Assembly (NCBI GenBank): GCA_946811695.1
Contig: OX328123.1
Location: 155,349,580-155,413,579 of the forward strand
Direction of reading: 5' to 3'
Length of the DNA: 64,000 nucleotides
From: Gonocerus acuteangulatus
Lineage: Eukaryota > Arthropoda > Insecta > Hemiptera > Coreidae
Both the position numbers and the translations under genes were made by a program. A model generated the notes under the pieces. That model saw only the letters and a program-made list of their open reading frames with translations. It did not search any database and was not told the DNA's origin. Positions 21,426 to 33,806 of this stretch are shown in pieces (the first letter of the stretch is position 1; every line of letters starts with the position of its first letter).

Positions 21426-22479
21426 GTATGTTAGTCATTTTAACTAGTTTTAAGTTAACACTTTGGTGGCTAACCCGTATGATGTAAAGTCGTTTCCCCT
21501 CGCTGAAGTGTTCTTCTGTCTTACCAGATGGTAGTGATTTGTAAGAAAAAGTCGGCTGTGCGTTGAAAAATCTCGTGGCGGTCCGATCAGGTTTGAAGAA
21601 AACCCCTTGATAATGGCTACGAACAAGTAAGGAGATGTTGCAGTGTAGCGAGACAAACACAGACTGAATCGAGGGAGCACTATCAGGTGTCGAAGACCCT
21701 TCGACGCACGCCATTTAGAGGGCGGCGTCACTGTCGAACACCCGTCGACAGCCGCCATCAAGGTATTAAAATCACTGTTAAAACTTTTAAAAATGGGTTG
21801 AAAATGATGATTAATAGGCAACAACTCTGAGTGGCGTTTCTCTATTGTCTCAACGTCCCTAGAGACGTTTCCATAATGTGAAAAATACTGAACATATTAT
21901 CAATGCGTTCATGCGTAGAGGTAGGTAAGAGTACGCAGTCAAGTAAGAGTACGCAATGGAATTTGCGACTGTTGGCAACACTGCAGGTAAATTTAGTTTT
22001 GGTACTTTAGTTTGTCTACCACACTAGGAGATCACGCCTCGTTGTCACCGGCTGTTCTCAATTTGCCTGGGTTTTATTAGGTAAAACACTTTTTTATGTA
22101 ATATTTATAACTTCAAACGAAAGAGTTTTAATAAACACGACATATTACCGAATAGATTTGCTTAGTATTAAAGAAAAGTGGAGAATATTAGCTACACATT
22201 GGTATGAGTCCGAGCTCAGGTTCTGCACTTTCCTGGCACTAAGTGGCAGTTCCATAAATCATCACAAGGAGGACTTACAGAACGCAGGGCCTTTATGCAT
22301 CATCATTAGTAGCTGTTCAACCTAAAGTACCGGCACAACCAGCTGACCAACCTGTTGATGTTATGATTGAACAGGAAACACATGATGAAGAAAGAGTAGA
22401 CCAGCCAGGTGATGTTGTAGATCAATCGAAGGAACATCAAAATGATATTCCAAATCACCACCCGCATTAGTTGCTCAAG
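21426..22479. other. Intron sequence without identified element
   Basis: No motif, repeat boundary or coding block could be supported here. Confidence 0.4.
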
Positions 22480-23297
22480 CATTCGATCGGGTTTGGCACC
22501 CGGGATTACTTTACAAGGTAAAGCTAATACTTCCACGCACCTATTTCCTTGTCCTGAAATCCTACCTGTCAAATAGATCCTTCCAAGTCAAACAAGGCAC
22601 AACTCTTTCCCCGACCTGCTCCATAAATGCTGGAGTCCCCCAAGGGAGTATTATTGGTCCTCTCCTTTTCCTTCTTTACACTGCGGATATTCCCACTCAC
22701 CCCCAAATCTTACTAAGCACATACGCAGATGACACAGCCATCCTTTCAACTTCTCCTGACCCTTCTGCAGCATCCCAACACCAGCAGGAATATCTTTCCG
22801 CTATACAACATTGGAGTGAAAGGCGGAGAATAAAAATCAACGCAGAAAAATGTAAACAGGTGACATTCACTCCCAACCGAAGATCATGCCCTCCGGTCTA
22901 CATCAAATACACTCCACTCCCGGAATCAAACGAGGTTCGATATCTTGGATTATACCTTGACAGCCGACTGACATGGAACCCTCAAACGAGACTGAAAAGA
23001 AAAGAACTGAACAAAAGATACGGACTACTTAGACGGTCCTTGGACCCTCCTCGAAATTATGGATACAGAACAAACTAACTATATACTAAACAATCATTCG
23101 ACCAATATAGACATATGGACTTGAACTCTGGGGATCTGCAAAACCATCCAACATCTACAGAATACAGGCATTCCAGTCAAAAGTTCTTCGTAAAATTTTA
23201 AATGCCTTTTTCTACGTCTCCAACAAAACCCTTCACAATGACCTTTTTTCCAATCAAATAGCACAACACACAAGCGTTTACTCGAAGAGAAGGTAAG
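22480..23297 (+). pseudogene. Jockey-clade reverse transcriptase fragment
   Basis: Open from AFDRVWHPGLLYKVKL through GVPQGSIIGPLLFLLYTADI, the catalytic STYADDTAIL (about 22720), a WSERRRIKINAEKCK segment and VRYLGLYLDSRLTW. A stop follows PRNYGYRTN (23077), after which another frame continues with jockey-like text to 23297 (FQSKVLRKILNAFF, VSNKTLHNDLFSNQIA). RT blocks before the AFD motif, the endonuclease and ORF1 are missing. The intact YADD but single break suggests a fairly young 5'-truncated copy. Confidence 0.85.
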
Positions 23298-23689
23298 CCA
23301 AAAATGGCGGCAGGTTACCACGCAGAAAACACGCTGTTTTCCTACCCTAACCCACCCGCTACACCCTTTCGTCCAGTATTGCCAACGAAATCGGCGCGCC
23401 GAATGACTAAGCTCGGCGGCGGCGCGCCACTCAAAACCCGGCGTGGCGCAGCGGCGCGGCGCGCATGTCTAAAGTGGTCACAAATACTTGCGAAGGTGAT
23501 AGTAGATCCCAACGGATAAGGAGGAAATTAATTTTTTGTTTTTTTTAGGTTAACCATGTTTTTGTTCAATAGAAAGCAATAAATAAATAAATGTTTAAAA
23601 TATGTAATTTGCAATTGCAGCGTCGTAAACTAGACAACATTTAATTTAAAACGCAGCTTAAATTTACAAACTCCTTTATAACGCATGGG

Positions 23690-23745
23690 CATATATAGGA
23701 AATAATTTCGCGGGGGGGGGGCAGGAAAAATTTACAATTTTTTCG
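23690..23745. repeat. Partial G-rich MITE end
   Basis: GCATGGGCATATATAGGAAA TAATTTCGCGGGGGGGGGG matches the left terminus of the hAT-like MITE at 31158 and 60366; the right end is absent. Confidence 0.5.
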
Positions 23746-23892
23746 GGGTATGGAATACTAACAATCTAGAACTTGAAATAGTTTTACCCAACTAAAACAC
23801 TATTACACCCAAAATAAAATAATTTTTATAAACTAAGTGATTTTATTTAATTTATTTTTTTTTAAAGGGTTTATCAACAAATTCATAATTTT

Positions 23893-23992
23893 TGGTGTCT
23901 ACTTGGTAGGATCGATAAAGATTCGAAGAAATTTTTCAAAAATTCCGTCATGAGTGCAACCTCAATTTTCCTTCTGAGGAAAGTGCCTAAAT
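23893..23992 (+). repeat. Family B 3' terminal fragment
   Basis: GGTGTCTACTTGGTAGGATC GATAAAGATTCGAAGAAAT, then CCTTCTGAGGAAAGTGCCTA, the terminal hairpin of family B. Confidence 0.7.
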
Positions 23993-24446
23993 ATAATGTC
24001 TTAGCTACTTAAGCCTTCTCTAATTTCATATAATTGGTACAATAATGGTAGAAATTGATGAAACATAGCATAAACTGAAGTAATTCCACAAATCATTTCC
24101 ATCAGAAAAGAATTTTGATAAAACAACATGGATCGTGAGGTCTCGCTGACTCGTCATTCAGAATCCAGGTTGCGATAACTCAAGTATTCGGGTCAGTTTA
24201 CTTATAATAGTCAAGAGAAAATAGAATAATAGTGTAACTTGTCCAAAATTATTGTTATTATTCCGTAACCTGGCCAATCAATTATGCTAACATTAGAAAA
24301 ACTTAAATCATTTTGAAAACTACCAACTTTAGGTAATTAACGATTGTTCAACGATTTTAAGAAATCATTTTTAGCATAGTTCAATATTTATCTATTTTCA
24401 ATTGCCTTCATTTTTAAGAAATACAATAATAATTGCTTTTCGCACT

Positions 24447-24530
24447 TTCCTCCGAAGGAAAGTAGCTATTTGGGGTGCTCTCATGACGGAATTTTTGCAA
24501 AAATGTCTTCGAATCTTTATCGATCCTAAA
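24447..24530 (-). repeat. Family B 3' terminal fragment (inverted)
   Basis: CGCACTTTCCTCCGAAGGAA AGTAGC followed by GACGGAATTTTTGCAAAAAT and TCGATCCTA. Confidence 0.7.
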
Positions 24531-24539
24531 TTGTGTTAA

Positions 24540-24695
24540 AATAATAACAATAAATGTGATTATTTCAAATATATTCTTCTGTCATCTTTCACTCTTACCA
24601 AAGTGTCCCCTGATCCTTAATCTGAGCAAAAAGTGTGTATACCTAATTTTGGAAGGATGGGACATCACTATATTCGCGCGAAATTAAATAATGTG
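24540..24695 (+). repeat. Unnamed dispersed repeat, also inverted at 55838-55995
   Basis: TGTGATTATTTCAAATATAT TCTTCTGTCATC and CTGATCCTTAATCTGAGCAA AAAGTGTGTA are the reverse complement of text at 55838-55995, ending with a TTTCGCGCGAATAT-like block. Confidence 0.65.
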
Positions 24696-24873
24696 TTCGT
24701 AAAGGCTCTCCTGGGCCCGGCTTTGAGATGTGGCGGCCCTGCCTGGTAGCTCCTACAATCAATATGGAAGGATGCCCACAATTACACCTGTGCCATTTTC
24801 TTCGACATAAATATACATACACAAGTTGGAACCACCTTTATTTCATCCATTGGTTGTGATACGTTACATTTTT

Positions 24874-26302
<1,429 letters not shown>

Positions 26303-26687
26303 TGCGTCATGAGGTCGATCTCAACGTTTTCCTCCCTTAGGGAGAGAGGAACCGCGCTATAATACACCAGAAAAATAATAAAATATTCTTTCGAAAACTT
26401 TACCATCTTGTATAAAACATATTGACATTGACAGAATCACTTAATGCAATCATGCTTGTAAAGTGGTAGGTTTATTTAAGATTAATGTTTATTTAAATAA
26501 ACTAAAAAATAAAACCCGTTTTTACTGAATCGTTACGTCATAACCAAATAATCATCCACAAATATCTACGGTAGAATTTTTAAATTCAATAAGCTTCAAT
26601 AAGCTCAATAAGCTCAATAAGCTTCGTTATTATTGTTAATCCTACAATAAATTAAAAATGACATCAACAAGTGCAGCCTCATTTATA

Positions 26688-27681
26688 TCTATATATATAT
26701 AAAAATCTCGTGTCTGTCTGTTTTTCTGTTTGTCTGTTTGTTCCTTATACAAATCCACGCCGTTTGACCGATTTTGACCAAACTTGGAACAATCGTAGGT
26801 CTTGATACGAGAAATCTCCTAGGCTTGGTCAGAAAAATCTACCAGCTGTCTGACTGTATGTTCGTCCCTTAAACAAATCCACACCGTTCGTCCGATTTTG
26901 ACTAAACTCGGTACACAGGTGTATCTTAATCTGGGTAGTGTCGTAGGCTAAGTCAAAAACGTCTACCAGCTGTCTGTCTGTCCCTTATACAAATCCACAC
27001 CGTTCGTCCGATTTCGACTAAACTCGGTACACAGGTGGATCTTAATCTGGGGAGTGTCGTAGGCTAAGTCAAAAACGTCTACCAGCTGTCTGTCTGTATG
27101 TTTGTTCCCTTTAAAATCCACAGCGTTCGACCGATTTTGACGTAACTTGGAACACAGGTAGACCTTGATACGGTGATTGCCATAGGCTAGGTCAAAACGG
27201 CTACCATCTGTCTGTCTGTAATACAGACACAACCTGTGTGCCCAGTTTGATCAAAATCTGTCAAACGGTGTGGGTTTGTATAAAGAACAAACATACAGAC
27301 TCTGTATGTTTGTTCTTTATACAAACCCACACCGTTTGACAGATTTTGATCAAACTGGGCACACAGGTTGGTCTTGATCAGGGGATTGTCATAGGCCAGG
27401 TCAAATACGTCTACCAGCTGCTGTATGTATGTTCTTTTTTACTAAAAATCCACACCGTTAGATCGATTTTTACCATACTTGGCATACATGTATGTCTTGA
27501 TATGAGGGGTGTTATAGATTAGGTCAAAGTCGTCTAGGACTCACTGTTGGGAGGTCACGGGTTCGAAACAGTTACAGATTCGTGTTATTAGATTTTAATA
27601 ATACTTATTTGGTTTCTAATTTATTTAGGCTTTTCTATATGCAGAAAGTAGGTGTAGCATGGCACGCCGGGTAACAGCTAG
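26688..27681 (+). mobile_element. Helitron-type element F, copy 1
   Basis: Starts TCTATATATATATAAAAATC after an A and ends GCACGCCGGGTAACAGCTAG before a T: 5'-TC, 3'-CTAG and A|T target, as in Helitrons. The inside is four to six tandem modules of about 110-130 bp, each with CTGTCTGTCTG...TTGTTCC, CCACACCGTT(C/T)G(T/A)CCGATTTTGA and a GGTCTTGATACG...CATAGGCTAGGTCAAAA end. It is non-autonomous, with no protein. It carries an internal 69-bp perfect hairpin (separate entry). Confidence 0.8.
27231..27369. repeat. Perfect 69-bp-arm hairpin inside Helitron F
   Basis: 27231-27299 and 27301-27369 are exact reverse complements around a single C at 27300 (ACATACAGA C TCTGTATGT at the centre). It is an inverted duplication of one internal module. 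Confidence 0.95.
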
Positions 27682-28123
27682 TAATAAATAATATCTTGAT
27701 AAAATCTCGGCGTTTATTTATCTTATTTACCGTCGAAATTCCTCATTAGCCACTGATTTGATAACACAGGTCCACAAAAAAAAGAAAAGTGGTTTGTGCG
27801 GGGTATGGGACACATTTTTTCTGACGTATTTTTTGCCGCTGAACACGAATCTGAAGTCATAATTGGGGGTTGATCGGCAAAAACGGAAAAAATGAAAAAA
27901 ATCTATAAAAATAAAGATTTAGTCATTAGTTTCCACTAATGAAGTAATTAATGACCGGAAGGCCTAGGGATGTCATTGAACCCCGAATCCAATCGACGAA
28001 CGAAAGGAAAGCACTTTAAGATAAATTCTTTTGTGCGCTCGTGATTTCAGCTCAGGTTATAGGTGGTTGATCTTAATCGATCTTTTAAAAGATCGATCCT
28101 TTTAACACGATATATCGAGCTTT

Positions 28124-28255
28124 TGAATCGATCTCCAAGGGCCGATCTTTTCAAGGAATCGATCTCCAAGGGCCGATCTTTTCAAAGAATCGATCTCCAA
28201 GGGCCGATCTTTTCAAAGAATCGATCTCCAAGGGCCGATCTTTTAAAGATTCCAT
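28124..28255. repeat. 31-bp tandem repeat, about 4 copies
   Basis: GAATCGATCTCCAAGGGCCG ATCTTTTCAAA repeats at intervals of exactly 31 bp (starts near 28131, 28162, 28193, 28224). Confidence 0.9.
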
Positions 28256-28670
28256 CTATCTACAATTCCGTAAAATGAAGTGTCTTTTTTTTTTTCTTTT
28301 TTTTTTTACTTTATCTCACCTCTTGTTACTCAATCTCATTTCTATTATACATAACAGTGTCCTATGTTCAGTAACAGACTTTTATTACAACAATAACAAT
28401 ATCAACGACTCATTACCTTCCCTTTCTCCAACCAGAGGGAAGAAGGTAATATAATACATAAAAGACTTCAAACTGTGCTCTTAATTTGTATAACCATTTT
28501 ACTCTATTATTGTTAGTATTGTATTCTTTTTTTTTTTTTTCATTTCATATGTAATAATGCCTATATATTTTAATATAATGTAACGGTAGTACATTATTAT
28601 GTTTTCTGAAAAATTGTCTTAAATTGTTCTAATTTTAGGTCAAAGATATGTTTTTCATATTATGAAGTAT

Positions 28671-28675
<5 letters not shown>

Positions 28676-28728
<53 letters not shown>
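28676..28728. repeat. (TA)n microsatellite
   Basis: About 26 TA units. Confidence 0.95.
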
Positions 28729-28730
<2 letters not shown>

Positions 28731-29278
28731 CTTTATTGATTATTACATCCTGTATATAAATACATCTGGTAATATGATATATGATACAATATGAAGGTTC
28801 TGTGCTCAAGATCTCCCAACTTCATCCTCGATTAACGCCAGAAAGACGCTCGTATGACGTTGAGAGGTGCCTACACAAGCTCCCTCTGATCCGACCAGTG
28901 GCTGGAGTCGAAGAGAGATCGGTGAGCCACAGAAAATTGTCGCACTTGAACAAAGAGAAAGCCATTGCTAACACTTCACTTGGTCACTGCAGCAGATCTC
29001 TAGGCCAATGTCTTTTGAGTCACCTCGGTGGAGCGAGTGGGTGGGTGGTACTTGATAGGGAGAGGACTTCAGGATTTTGATGAGTGGAAAGTTTAGGATG
29101 GAAACGTTGGAATCTGGATAATACAACATCATTAACGAGTGGGATATTGAGGTCTTTATGGAGGTTGAGGTTGGAAACGTAGAAGGGAGCATCGACTCTA
29201 CAAGTATTCTAATTGACTTATTTAGGTCGATTTGTATTCGTGATGGGCAAGTATCGATAAGAATCGAAATGAAATACG

Positions 29279-29279
<1 letters not shown>

Positions 29280-29317
<38 letters not shown>
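29280..29317. repeat. Poly-T tract
   Basis: A run of about 37 T. It may be the poly(A) of a minus-strand retroposition, but no element is recognised beside it. Confidence 0.8.
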
Positions 29318-29319
<2 letters not shown>

Positions 29320-29734
29320 GTGTTATAACCCAAAGGGGTCATCTAACACAGATATTTGTGGATAATTTGTTAGAGATATTTAATTATAAAGTAGCAGGGA
29401 CTGAGATAACAGAAAGAGGAGCAGGCCGAATCCCCACGGCGGCACAAGGACGCTACTCTCATATATTTCATGATTTTTCCTTCCTGTTCCTATGATCGAA
29501 GCCCTGAAAGGAGCTGTGGTCGCCCCCCGGTGCTGGAGGGCGAGCAAAGACTCCAAGGCTTGGGGCCAGAACTTGGCCCAGAGAGCGTCCGAGTGTCGCC
29601 CCAGGAACACCCCCATCCCTCCCTCCCTAAAATACGAATTTCGACCCATATCGAAGGTCGATCTTTGGAATCGAATTGAACTCGCCGATCTTTTTTGTTT
29701 ATTTAATTAAATTTTAACGTCCATTTATTATTAA

Positions 29735-29920
29735 CTAGGAATTTTAGGACGGGTTATCTAGAGGTTACCACCCTTTTCTAGCCAGGATAGGGGTGATGCC
29801 TTTTCTTTTTTCGAAAGAAAAGCCACCACCCCTAGTGGGAATCTAACACACGACCTTTGGCACGGAGTGTTAAGTGCTCACGCCTTAACCCTCAAGGCCA
29901 TCGGGTCTCCTCTTTTTTGT
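29735..29920 (-). mobile_element. tRNA-derived SINE, family P (inverted)
   Basis: The reverse complement reads GGAGACCCGATGGCCTTGAG GGTTAAGGCGTGAGCACTTA ACACTCCGTGCCAAAGGTCG, CACTAGGGGTGGTGGCTTTT and AAAAGGGTGGTAACCTCTAG ATAACCCGTCC. These agree with the + copy at 57655. Confidence 0.75.
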
Positions 29921-29957
29921 TGATCGATCTTTTAATATCGATTCGCCAATCACTAGC

Positions 29958-30010
29958 TGAGGTTCTCCAGGATATTAGCCGACGGCTCTACCGCTGAGCT
30001 AACCTCGACC
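29958..30010 (-). mobile_element. tRNA-like SINE head, truncated
   Basis: Reversed it reads GGGTCGAGGTTAGCTCAGCG GTAGAGCCGTCGGCTAATAT CCTGGAG, the head of the SINE at 16905. The B box is damaged and the body is missing. Confidence 0.55.
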
Positions 30011-30514
30011 CTGATATTATTTAAGATTTTGTTTATGTAATTAGGACAGTATATGATGGGATTAAGGATAAATATAGACATGAGATAATGAAAATAAATA
30101 TAACGTCATTACGCACGAATTCACGGCACGTGTTTTTGTTATCATGATAGCAGCGACTGATTTCTCTTTTGCATTCCTGTCAAATTAATTAATAACATAA
30201 ATATCTTGTTATTTTTACAATCTCTACCTGCCTGGTTATATTTGAATTATGATAAAACTGATCAAACACAAATATTTTTAATTTTGATTCACTAGTTACA
30301 TCTGAAAGAATTTTTCGATTTTTCTCTTTATAAATCGTAACTTTTTACCTGTCATGCGTACTGTATTGTTTTTATCCTTTAATTTATGTGTCATATCCAT
30401 TAGGTTTGTATCCGTATCATATATTTTAATTTTACGTTTGTTTATCGTTTTTTTCAACGTTTTAGCTTTAAATTTTATATTTTTTATTAATTTGTTAAAA
30501 ATAATCATACTGTG

Positions 30515-30549
30515 GTCAAAGGTACAACATGTAGTTGTACCTTTGACCA
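30515..30549. repeat. Perfect hairpin of the D-element motif
   Basis: GGTCAAAGGTACAAC - ATGTA - GTTGTACCTTTGACC, 15-bp arms. A decayed counterpart is at 51851-51885 in copy 2. Confidence 0.95.
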
Positions 30550-30643
30550 GGGGATGTTCTACCTCTGACCACGTAAAAACAACACAGCAGCACAGAAAAA
30601 AAATGTGCTTATGCTGAAAAATCCTCTCCAAATTATAAACGTT

Positions 30644-31020
30644 TTAACTGTCAAGCGGATACATAAGCAACATTATGGTATGGGAATATAACCACAGTGT
30701 CTTCAACATCAATATCATACAAATTTTCATCTTCTCCCGCATACGTGTTAAAGTTTGTTTTTTGAAATATTGGATCTTCAACATTGGACTTTTAATACCG
30801 CAGATCTCCGCGACTAAATATTTAATAGTCTTTTTACTTTTATTATTAACAAGAATAAAATTTCCTTTTTCCAACTCATATTTTTTTTAAATTGTTGCTG
30901 GTCATCTACGTAACTCACAACATTTATCAGACAGATCAACGTCACTTTCTCCTGAAGAAATTTCGTTGCCAATATCAGAATCTGAACTGTCATTAGACCA
31001 ATTTTTTTTTTCTTTACCAC
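30644..31020 (-). pseudogene. Remnant of element D protein (C-terminal part)
   Basis: Frames 31020-30814 and 30874-30644 together give an acidic stretch, then EKGNFILVNNKSKKTIKYLV AEICG and LTRMREKMKI. A 'GxFILVxxxxKKxxKYxVAxIxG' motif followed by 'YDxDVEDxxxI' is seen at the ends of some insect transposon proteins (memory only). A frameshift near 30740 destroys the reading. It could be an unrelated host fragment, but homologous DNA in copy 2 (52030-52170) argues that it belongs to the element. Confidence 0.45.
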
Positions 31021-31157
31021 TTTTCAGGAAGGGGTTTATTTGTATGTGGTGCTTACAATTAGGGTGGTACTTTTACTTTATTTTTCTTCAGCTTCAATAA
31101 TTAGGTTTTCAGGAATATCTGTCAAGATACAAGGTTTGGCCTTTAGGCCATTCCCTA

Positions 31158-31319
31158 CATGGGCGTATATAAGGGGGAAGCTTAGGGGGCTGCAGCCCCC
31201 CTCCCCCAAAAATTTTGATTTGATCGGTAAAAATTTCATAAAACCCTTCAAAATAAATTCCATACACCGGAAATGGTCTCAGCCCCCCCCCCCGAAATTA
31301 TTTTCTATATACGTCCATG
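31158..31319. mobile_element. hAT-like MITE, copy 1
   Basis: Ends CATGGGCGTATATA and (reversed) CATGGACGTATATA. Flanks ATTCCCTA and ACTCCCTA agree in 7 of 8 bases, as an old 8-bp target duplication would. It has inner inverted G/C blocks GGGGGCTGCAGCCCCCC and a C-run. An 8-bp duplication with a CA-G-G start fits hAT. Confidence 0.75.
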
Positions 31320-31570
31320 ACTCCCTATTTGATATTTTCCTTGCCTGCACTTTTGGATGAGGCCTTGCAACTTCAGGTGTAACGATGAGATAGGCGATAG
31401 GTTGGAACTGCTACACTGAGGATTGATAAAGTCAGTGTGAACTTAATTAATTTATTATTTTTCAATTATTTACGAAAAACCAATGTTAATTAATTTTTAA
31501 AAAGTTGTAGCAGAAGAACATAAAAGTTAAATTATGAAAAAATCTCTGAGGTATGTTGTACCTTTGACCT

Positions 31571-31964
31571 GCTCAGAGGTACAACAACTAGTCGTGGTCA
31601 GAGGTACAACAACTAGTCGTGGTCAAAGGTACAACCACTAGTCGTGGTCAGAGGTACAACAACTAGTCGTGGTCAAAGGTACAACAACTAGTCGTGGTCA
31701 GAGGTACAACAACTAGTCGTGGTCAGAGGTACAACAACTAGTCGTGGTCAGAGGTACAACAACTAGTCGTGGTCAAAGGTACAACAACTAGTCGTGGTCA
31801 GAGGTACAACAACTAGTCGTGGTCAGAGGTACAACAACTAGTCGTGGTCAGAGGTACAACAACTAGTCGTGGTCAGAGGTACAACAACTAGTCGTGGTCA
31901 GAGGTACAACAACTAGTCGTGGTCAGAGGTACAACAACTAGTCGTGGTCAGAGGTACAACATCC
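31571..31964. repeat. 25-bp tandem array of the D-element terminal motif, about 16 copies
   Basis: The unit GGTCAGAGGTACAACAACTA GTCGT is almost invariant; the main change is GGTCAGAGG against GGTCAAAGG. The first 15 bases equal the element D inverted-repeat core. Copy 2 has a single unit at this place (52497-52535). Confidence 0.95.
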
Positions 31965-32271
31965 TGGTAGTGCAAATTATCATGCTACAAATTTTAGGGT
32001 TGAGATTAATCATTTTCAGAAGCGCCGCCATATTTCTTATTTTAATAGTTACTATGTCAAATGATTTCCATTAACAAAGACATAACACAAAAAATATTAT
32101 TAGGCAAAACGTTATCAATAAATTACTTAGATTTTTATGATAGGGATGAATAAGTATTATTTGCAAGAATCCTCTTTCACTTGAATAATCCAAAGTAGGT
32201 TACATGCCTACTAATAAACGTTGCTAAATGCCGCCAAAGCCTAAGCGGTCAAAGGTACAACATCTTCCCCC

Positions 32272-32362
32272 ATATATATATATATATACATATATATATA
32301 CATATATATATATACATATTTATATATACATATTTATATATATATATAATATATATATATAA
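32272..32362. repeat. Interrupted (TA)n tract
   Basis: TA repeats with regularly spaced CA and TT interruptions, followed by a short third copy of the D right end (32364-32413). Confidence 0.9.
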
Positions 32363-32423
32363 ATGTTGCTACAGGCCGCCACAGCAATATTGTCAGAGCT
32401 ACACCTTCCCCAATATATATATA

Positions 32424-32982
32424 CTAGCTGACTCGGCTGGTGTTTACAGTGAACGTTTTGATGGTGAAACAAAAGATACGGCAAATAAAAATAACAAAAC
32501 GCCAAACATCCATTTTTTAAATGCATTGTACGTCAGTAATTATGACAATAAAAAAAAAATCAATCTCTTAGTGCAATGTAGTGTAGGATATTTTTGGTTC
32601 GTCCATCTTTAGCCAACACATACTAATAATGGCACATTATTAGTATGTGTTGGCTACTAATAATCGCACATTGTTCATAAAAATATTATTTCACTATTAA
32701 AAAGTGGGGATTGGTGGTAGAAGAGTGAAAATTAAGGGGTTGCAAGTATTTTTAAATGCATAATCATAACAAAAAATAAAAATGATAATTCTGTCCAACA
32801 AAGAAAAAAATAAACAAATTTTGTGATGGACCACACTTATCACTTAGTGGTGTGAAAGATAGTTTACATCCTATTCTCAGAAATATATAAATATACGCTA
32901 AAATTTTTATAAAAGTCGGTCAAGCCGTTTCGTAGGAGTTTTGTTACAAACACGCTGTGACAGGGGAGTTTTATTTATTAGA
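32424..32982 (-). mobile_element. Helitron-type element E, copy 1 (short)
   Basis: Read on the minus strand it starts TCTAATAAATAAAACTCCCC after A, contains AACGGCTTGACCGACTTTTA, and ends GCCGAGTCAGCTAG before T. Same ends as copy 2 (52948-53938). It is non-coding and internally deleted. Confidence 0.75.
32611..32655. repeat. Perfect 20-bp-arm hairpin inside element E
   Basis: AGCCAACACATACTAATAAT - GGCAC - its exact reverse complement. Confidence 0.95.
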
Positions 32983-32999
32983 TATGTGTGTATATGTAT

Positions 33000-33577
33000 G
33001 TTTGTGTAATATATATTATTTAATTAATTTATGTGTTTCTAACACTAAGGAAAAATCTTATATATTTATAACAGTAACACAATCATGCCATATTTGTCAA
33101 AAAAGAAACAGGAAATATTTTTATATACTTGAATCAGGAGCCCTGGTTGGTTTGGTGGAAGAGAGGAACAAGACTCGTCTGATATTTTCTTCCAAGTATA
33201 GCGTTTAAGTATCTATTTTTTACTCATTAAGAACTTGTTGTTTAATCGTGTGTTTGTGTAAATTCTATTTCTACTAAGGGCTTTTAACATTTTTTTTCAT
33301 AATGTTAATAAAACTGAATTGGGAGGTTTAAACGGATCTAGAGTTGGATTTACGTTTGATTTGTATAAGGATTAGGTTTATACTAGATGGAGGTGGAGGT
33401 AGCGTGACAGTTGTTTGATAAGCTACAGCTGGCTAGATTCTCACGGCAGTACAGTTTCGCCTCTATTACACAATTGTATGCATATTACAGTACAAACAGC
33501 TATAATGGAGATTTAACCTTTTTCTACAGTATATGTGTTAATGTAATCTATTTTGCATTGTTTAAGGACGATGAATA
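33000..33577. other. AT-rich DNA, no gene seen
   Basis: Nothing is recognisable. The open frame 32957-33208 has no homology that I recognise. Confidence 0.4.
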
Positions 33578-33806
33578 AAAAAGTCCGTCTCGCAGGGGTG
33601 GCATAACTAAGCACTTTCCTCAGAATTGGGTAGGGTCGAATGCATTTCTGAATAATTTGCTTAAAATAACCTATATAGATAAATAAAATAAAAACATAAA
33701 CAACACGTGTTTCAATTCAATTCAAACGTAGTACAAAGTAAATCCCCTCTTCCGATAGACCGATTTAGTTCATTTTTGCAAATTTTTAGGTTTTAGGTTT
33801 TTAGGG

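Larger units (their letters stand above)
30430..32270 (-). mobile_element. TIR element D, copy 1 (with coding remains)
   Basis: The right end CGGTCAAAGGTACAACATCT TCCCC and many internal copies of GTTGTACCTTTGACC define the family; the full TIR pair is seen in copy 2 (51658-52881). On the minus strand 31020-30644 encodes, in two overlapping frames, ELEKGNFILVNNKSKKTIKY LVAEICG and a Tyr-Asp-Val-Glu-Asp-rich segment, which resembles the C-terminus of a transposase-like protein whose class I cannot name. A hAT-like MITE is inserted at 31158-31319. The left terminus was not found. Confidence 0.6.

Noticed and set aside
28781..29080. 99-codon open frame as an exon
   Set aside because: No splice-bounded conserved protein text could be recognised, and it runs from a (TA)n flank into unrelated DNA.
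29380..29710. GC-rich open frames on both strands
   Set aside because: Resembles the unclassified GC-rich, poly(T/A)-adjacent blocks at 13025 and 37605; no domain or splice support, so not called a gene.
31571..31964. CRISPR array
   Set aside because: Units are contiguous 25-mers without unique spacers, in a eukaryotic genome, and equal to a transposon end motif.
33786..33806. Telomeric (TTAGG)n at the retrotransposon 5' junction
   Set aside because: The text TTTTTAGGTTTTAGGTTTTT is irregular and only about 20 bp long; junction filler is more likely.
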